A DNA stretch of 64,000 nucleotides from Streptantibioticus rubrisoli (GTDB taxonomy: Bacteria; Actinomycetota; Actinomycetes; Streptomycetales; Streptomycetaceae), in the NCBI RefSeq assembly GCF_024436055.1, contig NZ_JANFNH010000001.1, positions 372,001 to 436,000 on the forward strand, in the 5' to 3' direction. This document shows, piece after piece, positions 41,506-50,458 of this stretch. Under the pieces are notes generated by a model that saw only the letters and a program-made list of their open reading frames with translations, did not search any database and was not told where the DNA came from. The position numbers were made by a program, and so were the translations under genes. Each line of letters opens with the position of its first letter. The first letter of the stretch is position 1.

Positions 41506-41820
41506 ATGCGCAAGCCGATACGGCGCCTCGCCGTGGCTGCGGCCACCGGGGTGCTCACTGCCGGTACGTTCGCCGGTGTCGGCGGCCTGTCAACGGCATC
41601 AGCGGCACCGCAGCACCCGACGCACGTTGCCACCGTGAGCGTCCGAGGCGGAGGCGGCGGCTGGGGCTGGGGCCACGGCGGTTGGGGCCACGGCGGTTGG
41701 GGCCGCGGCGGTTGGGGCGGCGGTCCTGGCTGGGGCTGGAGCTGGGGTTGGGGCCCTGGCTGGTGGGGCTGGGGCTGGGGCGGCGGCTACTGGGGTGGTG
41801 ACTGGGGAGACTGGGACTGA
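41506..41820 (+). CDS. Small secreted Trp/Gly-rich protein
   Basis: The 104-residue precursor has a Sec signal peptide (MRKPIRRLAVAAATGVL, cleavage after TASA near residue 33). The mature part begins with about 15 ordinary residues and then becomes almost entirely Gly and Trp, with repeats GHGGW, GRGGW, GPGW and GWGWG, an acidic end (GDWGDWD), 16 tryptophans and no cysteine. GGAGAG precedes the ATG. It may coat the cell surface, stick to glycans or hydrophobic interfaces, or be a structural low-complexity protein. No known family is recognised. A strong terminator follows. Confidence 0.8.
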   Translation: MRKPIRRLAVAAATGVLTAGTFAGVGGLSTASAAPQHPTHVATVSVRGGGGGWGWGHGGWGHGGWGRGGWGGGPGWGWSWGWGPGWWGWGWGGGYWGGDWGDWD

Positions 41821-41868
41821 CCACGGCATCCATCCCGACCCAGGCAATCCAGCCTGAGCAACGCTGGT

Positions 41869-41921
41869 GAGCGGTTGGCGGGCGTGGGAAGCGGCAAGGC
41901 GACCCACACCGCCAACCGCTC
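41869..41921 (+). terminator. Long hairpin terminator after the Trp/Gly-rich gene
   Basis: GAGCGGTTGGCGG (41869-41881) and its exact complement (41909-41921) form a 13 bp stem, with an inner GTGGG/CCCAC pairing possible in the loop. Confidence 0.7.
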
Positions 41922-42040
41922 CGTCATGTGTACGGCCGGTGCGCCGCACACCGGCCTGATGATCCATCACGGTTGTCCGGTACTCGTCCATGGGCCCGCC
42001 CCGAGGTTTGCCGCGGGACCGCTTGGTCAAGGCAGCAGCT

Positions 42041-42895
42041 ATGGATGATCAAAGCACGGTGCGAGCGGCGGACGCGGCGCGCGGCTACTACGAAACCGCA
42101 GATGTCGACGGTTTCTACGCCTCGGTATGGGGCGGCGAGGACATCCACACCGGGATCTACGCGCATCCGCGTGAGGCGATCGGTGCGGCCTCCCGGCGCA
42201 CCGTCGAGCGGGTCGCCGCCAAGGCCGCGGACCTGCTGGGGCCCGGTCGGCGCGTGCTGGACATGGGTTCCGGCTACGGCGGCGCGGCCCGTTATCTGGC
42301 GGAGCGCTTCGGGTGCCGGGTCGTCGCCCTCAACATCAGCGAGTCCCAGAACCGGCGGCACCGGGAAGCCAACGCCGCACGCGGCCTCGGCGCACTGATC
42401 GAGGTCGTCACCGGTTCGTTCAACGACGTTCCCGAGCCGGACGGCAGCTTCGACGTCGTATGGTCCCAGGAAGCGTTGTGCCACAGCGGTGACCGGGCGA
42501 AGACACTCGGTGAGGCGGCACGGGTCCTCAAGCCGGGTGGCGCGTTCGTCTTCACGGACATCATGGCCACCCCGAAGGCGACCGCGGAGGAACTGGCGCC
42601 GTTGGCGGAGCGCCTGGCGATGGGGCGGTTCGCGACGCTCGACTTCTACCGTGCGCGACTTGGCGAACTCGGGCTGGCGCCGGTCGAGTTCGAGGACCTG
42701 AGCGAGCATCTGCTGACGCATTACATCCGGCTCACCGAGGAAGTGCGCGAACACGGCGAGGAGTTGGCGCAGGTCATCAGCCCCGGCTATCTGGAGCGAC
42801 TCGGGGGGAACCTTCCGCTGTGGGCGCGGGCCTCTCAGGAGGGGCACCTGGCCTGGGGGATCTTCCATGCTGTGTGCGCCGCCGATGCCAGATAG
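42041..42895 (+). CDS. SAM methyltransferase resembling sarcosine/dimethylglycine N-methyltransferase
   Basis: The 284-residue protein shows YYETADVDGFYASVWGGEDIHTGIY near the N terminus, a signature of the sarcosine/dimethylglycine N-methyltransferases that make glycine betaine. SAM motif I is VLDMGSGYGGAARYLAERFG, followed by ALNISESQNRRHREAN, VWSQEALCHSGDR and RVLKPGGAFVFTDIM. A companion glycine/sarcosine methyltransferase is not present, so betaine synthesis from glycine cannot be concluded; another amine may be methylated. ATG at 42041 follows AAGG. Confidence 0.82.
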   Translation: MDDQSTVRAADAARGYYETADVDGFYASVWGGEDIHTGIYAHPREAIGAASRRTVERVAAKAADLLGPGRRVLDMGSGYGGAARYLAERFGCRVVALNISESQNRRHREANAARGLGALIEVVTGSFNDVPEPDGSFDVVWSQEALCHSGDRAKTLGEAARVLKPGGAFVFTDIMATPKATAEELAPLAERLAMGRFATLDFYRARLGELGLAPVEFEDLSEHLLTHYIRLTEEVREHGEELAQVISPGYLERLGGNLPLWARASQEGHLAWGIFHAVCAADAR

Positions 42896-42989
42896 TCCCC
42901 GCAGGTCAGTGAGGTGGCCGCGGCTGGTTATGCGCGCCGGAAAGGGGTAGGCGGCCCTACGTCATAACAAAGCGGAAACGGAGGGCACC

Positions 42990-43145
42990 ATGGTCGTCCT
43001 CGGCATCATTCTGCTGATCGTCGGCTTCCTGCTGAAGATCGCCATTCTGTGGACGATCGGCATCATCCTGGTGGTCATCGGGGCGATCCTGTGGGTGCTC
43101 GGCACCCTGGGCCACGCGGTCTTCGGCCGACGGCACTACTGGTAG
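42990..43145 (+). CDS. Small hydrophobic membrane protein (51 aa)
   Basis: A 51-residue protein starting MVVLGIILLIVGFLLKIAIL, with a second hydrophobic segment (TIGIILVVIGAILWVLGTLG) and a basic HAVFGRRHYW tail. GGAGGG lies ahead of the ATG. The two-helix architecture and the tail match the small DUF6131-like membrane proteins common in Streptomyces, function unknown. The 34 bp gap to the downstream PfpI gene suggests co-transcription. Confidence 0.8.
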   Translation: MVVLGIILLIVGFLLKIAILWTIGIILVVIGAILWVLGTLGHAVFGRRHYW

Positions 43146-43179
43146 CCGTTGAACGGCAGCCGGAAGGGAGCCCAAGCCT

Positions 43180-43722
43180 ATGAAGGTCGCTTTCCTCGTG
43201 GCCACCGCGGGCGTCGAGCAGGTCGAGCTGACCGATCCCTGCGAGGCGGTCTACGAAGCTGGCGGAACGCCCACAGTGGTCTCCACGAAGCCCGGACGCG
43301 TCCAGGCTTTCAAGCACCTTGAGGCGGCCGACACCTTCAAGGTCGACCAGACCGTCTCCGAGGCCCAGGTGAAGGACTTCGACGCTCTGGTCCTACCCGG
43401 TGGCGTGGCCAACCCGGACTTCCTGCGGATGGACGCCAAGGCCGTCGCCTTCGTCAAGGGCTTCTTCGACGCGGGCAAACCGGTCGCGGCGATCTGCCAC
43501 GGCCCGTGGACCCTGGTCGAGGCCGACGTGGTGCGCGGCCGTACGCTCACCTCATGGCCCAGCATCCAGACGGACATCCGCAACGCGGGCGGCAACTGGG
43601 TCGACGAGCAGGTTCGGGTCTGTACGGACGGCCCCAACACCCTGATCACGAGCCGCAAGCCAGCCGATCTGAAGGCGTTTGACGACGCGTTCGTCACGGA
43701 GTTCACCAAGGCGAGTCGTTAG
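43180..43722 (+). CDS. DJ-1/PfpI-family protein (YhbO/PfpI type)
   Basis: The 180-residue protein has the DJ-1/PfpI core: MKVAFLVATAGVEQVELTDP, FDALVLPGGVANPDFLR, and the nucleophile elbow AAICHGPWTLVEADVVRGR with Cys106 followed by His107. YhbO/PfpI relatives are described as proteases, glyoxalases or protein deglycases in stress protection; the exact activity is debated. The gene follows the small membrane protein gene closely. AAGGGAG lies upstream of the ATG. Confidence 0.9.
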   Translation: MKVAFLVATAGVEQVELTDPCEAVYEAGGTPTVVSTKPGRVQAFKHLEAADTFKVDQTVSEAQVKDFDALVLPGGVANPDFLRMDAKAVAFVKGFFDAGKPVAAICHGPWTLVEADVVRGRTLTSWPSIQTDIRNAGGNWVDEQVRVCTDGPNTLITSRKPADLKAFDDAFVTEFTKASR

Positions 43723-43725
43723 CGG

Positions 43726-44748
43726 CTACCCGGGCCGGTCCGGCGGCCAGCGGCGAGCGCTGTCGCCCGGTGTGAGCCGGGCGACGACCTCGGTGAGCTC
43801 GTCGCAGGCCTGGTGGATCCTGCGCAGGGTGTTCTGCTGCTCGGTGGTCAGCGCCGCCAGCAGCAGCGCGGTCAGCGCGGCGGAGCCGTTGAACGCCTGC
43901 AGGTTGACCATCACCGCGAACAACCCGTGGTGGGCGAAGGGCCCGGCCCGATGGGTCGCCGCCACCACCGCCAGCACCGACATGAACAGCACGCACGGCG
44001 CCGCACCGGCCAGCCGGAAGCGCAGCGCCGCCCAGATGAGCACGGGGAAGACCAGGAACAGCAGGGACATCCGCGTGCTGGTCACCAGCGTCGTCACCGC
44101 GGCCGCAACGGTGACCAGCGCCGCCGCCTCGGCCCACCGGGACCCGGGCACGTCCCGGGGCCACCGCGCCCGGCGCGCGACCAGCAGCAGCGGCGTGACG
44201 ACCAGTACGCCCATCGCGTCCCCCGCCCACCACGCCGCCCAGGCTCCCCAGAACCGGCTCGGCGGCAGGAGGCCGGAGCCCACCAGCGACCCGGCACCCA
44301 TGGTCGCGCTGACCAGCATCCCGGTCAGCGCGCCGAGGAACACCAGCGCCACCCCGTCCCGCAGCCGGGCCAGATCGAGCCGGAAACCGGACCGCCGAAG
44401 CATCAGGCACGCACACACCGGAGCGAGGGTGTTCCCCGCGATGATCCCCGCGTCGGCGGGCGTCATCCGGCCGAGCGAGGCCACGACGAGCAACGTGCCC
44501 AGTGCGATGCCCGGCCAGATCCGCAACCCCATCAGCAGCAACGCGGTCAGCGCGATACCGGTGGGCGGCCACAGCGGGGTCACCACCGCGCCGGCCACGA
44601 CCACCCGCTCCAGCAGCCCGAGGTAGCCGGTGACGTAGTAGGCGGCTGCGACGGCAAGGATCCGCAGGGCTGTCCCCGCGAGGCGCCGGGCCTCCTCGTT
44701 GCGCACCACGGCAGCCATCAGACAGCCTGCGAAGCCGCCATAGCCCAT
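43726..44748 (-). CDS. MASE1-domain integral membrane protein
   Basis: The 340-residue protein has about eight membrane spans. VVAGAVVTPLWPPTGIALTALLLMGLRIWPGIALG is the MASE1 signature (with the W-P-P-TG motif), and RFWGAWAAWWAGDAMGVLVVTPLLL is a second conserved region. MASE1 is normally a sensory module attached to kinase or GGDEF output domains. Here only a short helical tail of ~45 residues follows, so the output is probably a separate protein, most simply the SpoIIE phosphatase encoded 24 bp upstream. The start is uncertain: ATG 44748 or 44718. Confidence 0.82.
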   Translation of the reverse strand: MGYGGFAGCLMAAVVRNEEARRLAGTALRILAVAAAYYVTGYLGLLERVVVAGAVVTPLWPPTGIALTALLLMGLRIWPGIALGTLLVVASLGRMTPADAGIIAGNTLAPVCACLMLRRSGFRLDLARLRDGVALVFLGALTGMLVSATMGAGSLVGSGLLPPSRFWGAWAAWWAGDAMGVLVVTPLLLVARRARWPRDVPGSRWAEAAALVTVAAAVTTLVTSTRMSLLFLVFPVLIWAALRFRLAGAAPCVLFMSVLAVVAATHRAGPFAHHGLFAVMVNLQAFNGSAALTALLLAALTTEQQNTLRRIHQACDELTEVVARLTPGDSARRWPPDRPG

Positions 44749-44772
44749 GACACGCGCGGCGAGGCGGTTACG

Positions 44773-45597
44773 TCACCTTGTGCCCTGTGCCGCCTGGTGG
44801 CTCAGTACCAACACGGCGGCGTCGTCCGTGTGGCCGGTGAGGTCGGCCACCTTGATCACCTGACTGGCGAGTTCGCCCGGATCGGCGGGGACTGCGTCCC
44901 TGACCAGGCGCGCCACCTGCTCGATGCCCGCCTCGATGGAGAACGACGGCCCTTCCACCACACCGTCGGTGAACAGAGCGAGCACTTCGGTGTCGGACAT
45001 CCGGCGCGTGGTGACCGGGTACGCCTCGCCGGGCAGTACGCCCAGCGGTACGCCCCCGGGGTGCTCGGCGACCCCCCAGTCGCCGTCCGCGGTGGCCCAC
45101 ACCCCGGGCACATGGCCCGCGCGGGCGTCGGCCAGCTCGCTGGTGGCCGGGTCGAAGCGCAGGAAGCTGCACGTGGCGAACAGGCCGCAGTCCATCGACA
45201 GCAGCAGCTCGTTGGCCCGGCTCAGCACCTCGCCGGGATCCTCGACGGCGGCGGCCACCGCGCGCAGTCCGATGCGGATCTGCCCCATGAACGCCGCGGC
45301 CTCGACGTCATGGCCCTGAACGTCCCCGATGGAGAACCCGACGGCGCCGTCGGGCAGCCTGAAACCGTCGTACCAGTCGCCGCCGATGTCCAGGCCGTGC
45401 CGGGCGGGCGCGTAGCGCGCCGCACAGCGCAGTCGCGGCACCTGCGGCAGCACGGCCGGAAGCAGTTCGCGTTGCAGGGCGACGGCCAGTTCCACCCGGG
45501 CCTTTTGCGACTCGGCCCGCTCCAGCGCCTGCGCGGTCAGCCGGCCGAGCGAGGTCAGCAGGTCGTCGGCGGACGGGGTGGGACGGCGTCGGGTCAT
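44773..45597 (-). CDS. SpoIIE-type PP2C serine phosphatase
   Basis: The 274-residue protein is a single SpoIIE/RsbU-like PP2C domain: ALQRELLPAVLPQVP, ARHGLDIGGDWYDGFRLPDG (GGDWYD at 73-78), FSIGDVQGHDVEAAAFMGQ, ARAGHVPG and LFTDGVVEGPSF are the metal-binding and core motifs. It lacks its own sensor domain; the short N-terminal coiled segment precedes catalysis. It probably dephosphorylates an anti-anti-sigma factor. It is transcribed ahead of the MASE1 membrane gene, and the pair may act as a split sensor-phosphatase. Confidence 0.9.
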   Translation of the reverse strand: MTRRRPTPSADDLLTSLGRLTAQALERAESQKARVELAVALQRELLPAVLPQVPRLRCAARYAPARHGLDIGGDWYDGFRLPDGAVGFSIGDVQGHDVEAAAFMGQIRIGLRAVAAAVEDPGEVLSRANELLLSMDCGLFATCSFLRFDPATSELADARAGHVPGVWATADGDWGVAEHPGGVPLGVLPGEAYPVTTRRMSDTEVLALFTDGVVEGPSFSIEAGIEQVARLVRDAVPADPGELASQVIKVADLTGHTDDAAVLVLSHQAAQGTR

Positions 45598-45684
45598 GGA
45601 CCCTCCGAGGCGCGTCGGGTCATGGGCGGCAGCCCGGGGAACCCCGCGGTCATCATATCGGCGCCAAGTGGCCCGCGCCGCTGG

Positions 45685-46311
45685 TCAGCCCTCCAGTGCC
45701 AGCCGCAGACCGAGCGCCAGCAGCACGGCGCCGGAGATCCGCTCCATCCGCCGCCGCACCGACGCGCGGTCGAACAGCGACTTCATACGGTGGACGAACC
45801 AGACGTACGTTCCGTAGAAGGCCACCTCGAACAGCGCCTGCACGGTCGCCAGCCCTATCACCGTGGGCAGTTGGGGCGCGCCGTGCGGAACGAACTGCGG
45901 CAGGAACGACATCGCGAAGATCGCCGCCTTCGGGTTGGCCAGGTTGACCCACACCCCCGTGCGGTACGCCCGCCACGGTGTCAGCGCCGCCGGGCCGGAC
46001 CCGGCCGCACCGTCGGCCGCGTCCGGGCGCCGGGCGGCGCGCAGGGCCTGGACGCCGAACCAGATCAGCACCGCGGCTCCGGCGTACCGCATGACGTCAT
46101 ACGCCAGCTGCGAGGCGGCCAGTAGCGCGGTGAGGCCGAAGGCGGCCGCGACGCCCCACAGGAAGACACCGGTCTCGTTGCCCAGCACGGTGGCGAATCC
46201 GGCCCGCCGCCCGCCGCGCAGCGAGTGCCGGATGATCATCGCTGTGCTGGGGCCGGGCACGGCGGCGATGACCACGCACGCGCCGAGGAAGGGCAGGAGG
46301 ATGCTCAGCAT
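45685..46311 (-). CDS. LysE/RhtB-family exporter
   Basis: The 208-residue protein has about six hydrophobic segments. CVVIAAVPGPSTAMIIRHSLRGGRRAGFATVLGNETG is the LysE family N-terminal signature, and WVNLANPKAAIFAMSFLPQFV is its mid-protein NPK motif. It exports an amino acid or derivative; the substrate cannot be read from sequence. ATG at 46311. No clear operon partner. Confidence 0.92.
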   Translation of the reverse strand: MLSILLPFLGACVVIAAVPGPSTAMIIRHSLRGGRRAGFATVLGNETGVFLWGVAAAFGLTALLAASQLAYDVMRYAGAAVLIWFGVQALRAARRPDAADGAAGSGPAALTPWRAYRTGVWVNLANPKAAIFAMSFLPQFVPHGAPQLPTVIGLATVQALFEVAFYGTYVWFVHRMKSLFDRASVRRRMERISGAVLLALGLRLALEG

Positions 46312-46637
46312 CCCGTCATCCTGCCGGGTCGGCTGATCGCCGGGCGACCGGATTTCGCCGGGCCGAAGGCGTCAACCGGGCTCGTGCGCAAGGCGGCTGG
46401 CGCCGGGCTCGTCGGCCACCGGGAAGGCGTAGTGAGACGGGCGGGACGGTACGCGGCTGGCGGCGCCGCCCATGCGTTCGCGAACGTGAATCCACGCGCT
46501 CGGCCGGGCCCGGCCACCGGTGCTCGGCCGACCCGGCGGGCGCATTGGTGCGATGCTGGGAGGACCACCGGCTGGTCGGAGGCGACCGGGCCGGGGAACG
46601 GGAGCGCTGTGCATGAACGGGTGGACGAGGTAGCGCG
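46312..46637. other. Intergenic region between LysE exporter and sensor phosphatase
   Basis: This 326 bp stretch lies between divergent genes and should hold both promoters. I see no convincing gene, hairpin or repeat. Confidence 0.4.
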
Positions 46638-49070
46638 ATGGACGCCTTCGACCGCACCACCACGCCCGAAGGGGTAGAGCCCCCCTTCGATCTGATGGGC
46701 GTGGCGATCGGGGTGGTGGACGCCAAGGGCCTCGTCGTCAGCTGGAGCGTCAGCGCGCAGGCGGTGCTCGGTTATCCGGCCGCCGAGGTGGTCCGGCGAC
46801 CGGTCACCCGGCTGCTGGTCAACGCCGAGGACGGCGCCCGGGTGCTGGCCTCGGTACGGGGCCGGCCGACCTCGGAGGGCTGGGCGGGCCTGGTCGACGT
46901 GCGGCACCGGGACGGGCGGCCGTTGCGGCTCGGCCTGTGGATCTGGCCGTTGGACCCCCCGCTCGGCTGGCTGCTGGCCGCCATCGACATCGGCCGCACC
47001 CCGTGGTGGGAGGTCAACCGGTCGATGCTGGAGCGGTTCTTGTCCAGCTCACCGGTGGGCATGGCGGTGATGAGCCCTGACCTGCGGTTCGTATGGATCA
47101 ACGACGCGCTGGAGCGCACCGGCGGCGTCTCCCGCCAGGAGCGGATCGGCAAGCGGTTCGGTGAGGTGCTGCCGCGGCTGGACGCCGAGAAGATCGAGGC
47201 GCAGATGCGCCAGGTGCTGGACACCGGGCAGCCCGCGACCGACTTCGAGTACCGCGGCCGCACCCCGGCCGACCCCAACCGTGAGCACGCCTACTCCACC
47301 TCGTTCTTCCGGCTCGACGACGCCTTCGGCAGGGTGCTGGGCGTGTGCTACATGGTCGTCGATGTCACCGAGCGGGTGCGGGCCAGGGAGCGGCTGGCGC
47401 TGCTGAACGAGGCGGGCGCGCGCACCGGCAGCACCCTGGACGTCGGCCGCACCGCACAGGAGCTGGCCGAGATCGGCGTACCGCGGCTCGCCGACTTCGT
47501 CACCGTCGACCTGCTGGACACCGTGCTGCGCGGTGACGCACCGCGCGCCGGGCCGCTGCTGGACGTGCGGGAGCTGCGCCGGGCCGGGCAGAAGTCGGTG
47601 CTGGAAGGCAGTCCCGAGTCGATCGCGGGGACCGGGGACATCGTCACCATCGACCCGGACTCTCCGTGGGGACGGTGCCTGGCGGACGGCACCTCGTTCC
47701 TGGAGACCCGGCCGGACACCGGTCCCGGTGGGTGGATGGCCGCGGACGCCGTCCGGTCGGCCAGTTTCCGCAGGTTCGGGCTGCGGTCGCTGATGCTGAT
47801 CCCGATCCGTGCCCGCGGCAATGTGCTGGGCGTCGCCACGTTCGTCCGCTGGCAGCGGCCCGACCCCTTCGAGCAGGACGACCTGCTGCTCGCCGAGGAG
47901 GTCGTGGCCCGGGCGGCCGTCAACATCGACAACGCCCGCCGGTTCACCCGTGAGCACAGCACGGCGCTTGCCCTCCAGCGCGATCTGCTGCCGCACAAGC
48001 TGACCACCCGTACCACGCTGGAGGTGGCCTCGCGCTATCTGCCCGCGGGCGCCAGCGGAGGCGTGGGCGGCGACTGGTTCGACGTGATCCCGCTGTCCGG
48101 CGCCCGGACCGCCCTGGTCGTCGGTGACCTGGTCGGGCACGGGATCAGCGCGGCGGCCTCCATGGGGCGCTTCCGTACCGCCGTGCGCACCCTGGCCGAC
48201 ATGGACCTGCCGCCCGACGAGCTGCTCGCCCACCTGGACGACCTGGTGCTGCCGCCGGGCGGAGAGGAGCCGCGGGAGGAGGCGCATCCCGAGCCGGGGG
48301 TCGGCGCCACCTGCCTGTACGTCGTCTACGACCCGGTCACCCGCAACTGCGCGATGGCCAGGGCGGGGCATCCACCGCCCGCCATCGTGGCGCCGGACGG
48401 CAGCGTGAGCTTCCCCGACCTGCCCACCGGGCCACGGCTGGGAATGGGCGGCATGCCGTTCCAGAGCGCCGAGTTCGAACTTGCCGAGGGCAGTCTGCTG
48501 GCCCTGTTCACCGACGGCCTGCTGGAGGCCGGAGGGCGGGACGAGGCGCAGGGACTGGACCGGTTGCGCACGGTGCTCGCGCATCCGCACCGGCCGCTGG
48601 AGCAGACCTGCGGCGCGGTGCTGGACGCGCTGCTGGCCGGGCCGCCGGACGACGACGTCGCCCTGCTCATCGCCCGCACCCATGCGCTCGGCCCCGACCA
48701 TGTGGCCTCCTGGCAGCTGCCGTGCGATCCGGCGGTGGTGTCGGAGGCCCGGGTGCTGGCCAGCCGCTGCCTTGAGGGATGGGGACTTGAGGACCTGGTG
48801 TTCACCGCCGAAGTGATCGTCAGTGAGCTGGTCACCAACGCCATCCGCCACGCGTCCGGGCCGATGCAGCTACGGCTGATCCGGCAGCACGCGCTGATCT
48901 GCGAGGTCGCCGACTCCAGCAGCACCTCGCCGCGCCTGCGCCATGCCCGTACCACCGATGAAGGCGGCCGTGGCCTGTTCCTGGTCGCCCAGCTGTCGCG
49001 CCGCTGGGGCACCCGCTACACGCCCGACGGAAAGATCATCTGGGCCGAGCTGTCCCGTAACGCGGCGTAA
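46638..49070 (+). CDS. PAS-GAF-SpoIIE phosphatase with HATPase (anti-sigma kinase) domain
   Basis: The 810-residue multidomain regulator contains, in order: a PAS-like domain (~20-120), a second PAS (~135-250, SSPVGMAVMSPDLRFVWINDALERTGG), a GAF-like domain (~265-440), a SpoIIE PP2C domain (~445-675, with GGDWFDVIPLSG near 477 and LFTDGLLEAGG near 624), and a C-terminal HATPase_c of the RsbW type (~690-805, ELVTNAIRHA and GRGLFLVAQLS). Such proteins combine phosphatase and kinase ends of a sigma-factor partner-switching pathway with light, redox or small-molecule sensing. GAGGTAG lies ahead of the ATG. It is encoded alone. Confidence 0.93.
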   Translation: MDAFDRTTTPEGVEPPFDLMGVAIGVVDAKGLVVSWSVSAQAVLGYPAAEVVRRPVTRLLVNAEDGARVLASVRGRPTSEGWAGLVDVRHRDGRPLRLGLWIWPLDPPLGWLLAAIDIGRTPWWEVNRSMLERFLSSSPVGMAVMSPDLRFVWINDALERTGGVSRQERIGKRFGEVLPRLDAEKIEAQMRQVLDTGQPATDFEYRGRTPADPNREHAYSTSFFRLDDAFGRVLGVCYMVVDVTERVRARERLALLNEAGARTGSTLDVGRTAQELAEIGVPRLADFVTVDLLDTVLRGDAPRAGPLLDVRELRRAGQKSVLEGSPESIAGTGDIVTIDPDSPWGRCLADGTSFLETRPDTGPGGWMAADAVRSASFRRFGLRSLMLIPIRARGNVLGVATFVRWQRPDPFEQDDLLLAEEVVARAAVNIDNARRFTREHSTALALQRDLLPHKLTTRTTLEVASRYLPAGASGGVGGDWFDVIPLSGARTALVVGDLVGHGISAAASMGRFRTAVRTLADMDLPPDELLAHLDDLVLPPGGEEPREEAHPEPGVGATCLYVVYDPVTRNCAMARAGHPPPAIVAPDGSVSFPDLPTGPRLGMGGMPFQSAEFELAEGSLLALFTDGLLEAGGRDEAQGLDRLRTVLAHPHRPLEQTCGAVLDALLAGPPDDDVALLIARTHALGPDHVASWQLPCDPAVVSEARVLASRCLEGWGLEDLVFTAEVIVSELVTNAIRHASGPMQLRLIRQHALICEVADSSSTSPRLRHARTTDEGGRGLFLVAQLSRRWGTRYTPDGKIIWAELSRNAA

Positions 49071-49200
49071 CGGACGCGGAGCTGACCACTTTTCGACACG
49101 CCCCCTACCACATGCGTTCCGCGCCGCTACAAACTCCATGATATTGCTCAGCGTGATCGACGACACCCCAACGTGATCAACGCCAGCGAGGAGAGCCTGT

Positions 49201-50103
49201 ATGACCCGTAGGCGGAACCACACCGTGCCGGGTAAGAGCTGCTTCGACGACATCTACGACCAGCCCGACCCGCGCGCCTACTTCCGCAGACTCGCCCCGC
49301 TCGAGTACCGCATCCCGCAGCACGCCCAACCGTTGTTCCGACGTGTGCACCGGGCACGTGCCGCCATTCCCGGCCACCGGGGCCCGGTCACCGTCCTCGA
49401 CGTGTGCTGCTCGTACGGGATCAACGCCGCACTGCTCAACCACGACCTGACGCTGGACGAACTGTACGAGCACTACACCGGTCCCCAGGCGCGGGACCGC
49501 ACGCGGGACGAACTCATCGCGTGGGACAAGGAGTTCTACGCCTCCCGCCGCCGCCCCGACCCGATCCGGGTGCTCGGGCTGGACGCCGCGGCGAACCCCG
49601 TACGGTACGCGCTGGACGTCGGACTGCTGGACGACGGGTTCGCCGAGGACCTGGAGTCCGCGCCCCCCAGCAAGCGGCTGTGCCGCGCCATGGCCGGTAC
49701 CGGACTGATCACCGTCACCGGCGGCGTGGGCTACATCTCCGCCCGGACCTTCCGGGCACTGCTGGACTGCGCCCAACTCCCGGTCTGGGTAGTCGCGTTC
49801 GTCCTGCGCACCGTGTCCTACGCACCGGTGGCGCGCGCCCTGGCGGAGTACGGGCTGGCCACCGAACAGGACACCGACCACAGCTATCCGCAGCGCCTGT
49901 TCACCGACCCGGCCGAGCAGCGCAGCGCCATCGAGGCGCTCACCGCCGCGGGCGGGGACCCGACGGGCAAAGAGGCTGACGGCCGCTATCACACCACGCT
50001 GTACCTGTCCCGCCCGGGCCAGCGGCAGCCGGGACTCGACGCGCTGGTCGCCGAGGCGTTCGCCCACCTCAACGGTGGGCCAGGGCACGACGGTGACGGG
50101 TGA
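49201..50103 (+). CDS. SAM-methyltransferase-like protein
   Basis: The 300-residue protein has a Rossmann-like segment VTVLDVCCSYGINAALLNHDL (SAM motif I position) and VLGLDAAANPVRYALDVGLLDDGFAEDLE, resembling motif II and III of class I methyltransferases. The two cysteines in motif I replace the usual GxGxG, so SAM binding is plausible but not certain. The N-terminal region FDDIYDQPDPRAYFRRLAPLEY is shared by a group of actinobacterial proteins of unknown function. GAGGAGAG precedes the ATG. The 3' end overlaps the convergent membrane gene by 35 bp. Confidence 0.75.
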   Translation: MTRRRNHTVPGKSCFDDIYDQPDPRAYFRRLAPLEYRIPQHAQPLFRRVHRARAAIPGHRGPVTVLDVCCSYGINAALLNHDLTLDELYEHYTGPQARDRTRDELIAWDKEFYASRRRPDPIRVLGLDAAANPVRYALDVGLLDDGFAEDLESAPPSKRLCRAMAGTGLITVTGGVGYISARTFRALLDCAQLPVWVVAFVLRTVSYAPVARALAEYGLATEQDTDHSYPQRLFTDPAEQRSAIEALTAAGGDPTGKEADGRYHTTLYLSRPGQRQPGLDALVAEAFAHLNGGPGHDGDG

Positions 50104-50458
50104 GCGCCGTCACCGACAGCACCAGCAGGGCGGCCTCCACCACGAGGCTCAGCACGCCCAGCGGTTCGGCCCAGTTGCCCACGTCATCGCTGTACTGCGG
50201 CAGGCCGGGACCCCTGGAGAGCACGTAGCCCAGCAGCGGGCCGAGGGCGACCCCGGCCGCCAACGGCCACCCCAGCCGGACCCGGCGGCACAGCAGCAGC
50301 CCCGCGGCCAGCAGCCCGGCGATCTCCAGCAGGTGGTAGCAGACACCGATGTAGAACGGGTCCCTCGCGCCTGGTACGCCGCCCTGGTCCACGACATGGA
50401 TGGCGACCACCGCCAGGCACAGCGCGGCGCCGACCCATCTCGGCCCCCAGTGGGTCAT
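50069..50458 (-). CDS. Small four-helix membrane protein, unknown function
   Basis: The 129-residue protein has about four hydrophobic segments (WVGAALCLAVVAIHVVDQGG, YHLLEIAGLLAAGLLLCRR, WPLAAGVALGPLLGYVLSRG and LVVEAALLVLSVTAL). A central YSDDVGNWAEPLG loop connects the last two. No family is recognised. Its tail overlaps the convergent methyltransferase-like gene. Confidence 0.68.
   Translation of the reverse strand: MTHWGPRWVGAALCLAVVAIHVVDQGGVPGARDPFYIGVCYHLLEIAGLLAAGLLLCRRVRLGWPLAAGVALGPLLGYVLSRGPGLPQYSDDVGNWAEPLGVLSLVVEAALLVLSVTALTRHRRALAHR

Noticed and set aside
43813-46125. 770-codon plus-strand frame antisense to MASE1, SpoIIE and LysE genes
   Set aside because: Three real minus-strand genes explain the region; the frame is Arg/Gln/Gly-rich without domains.
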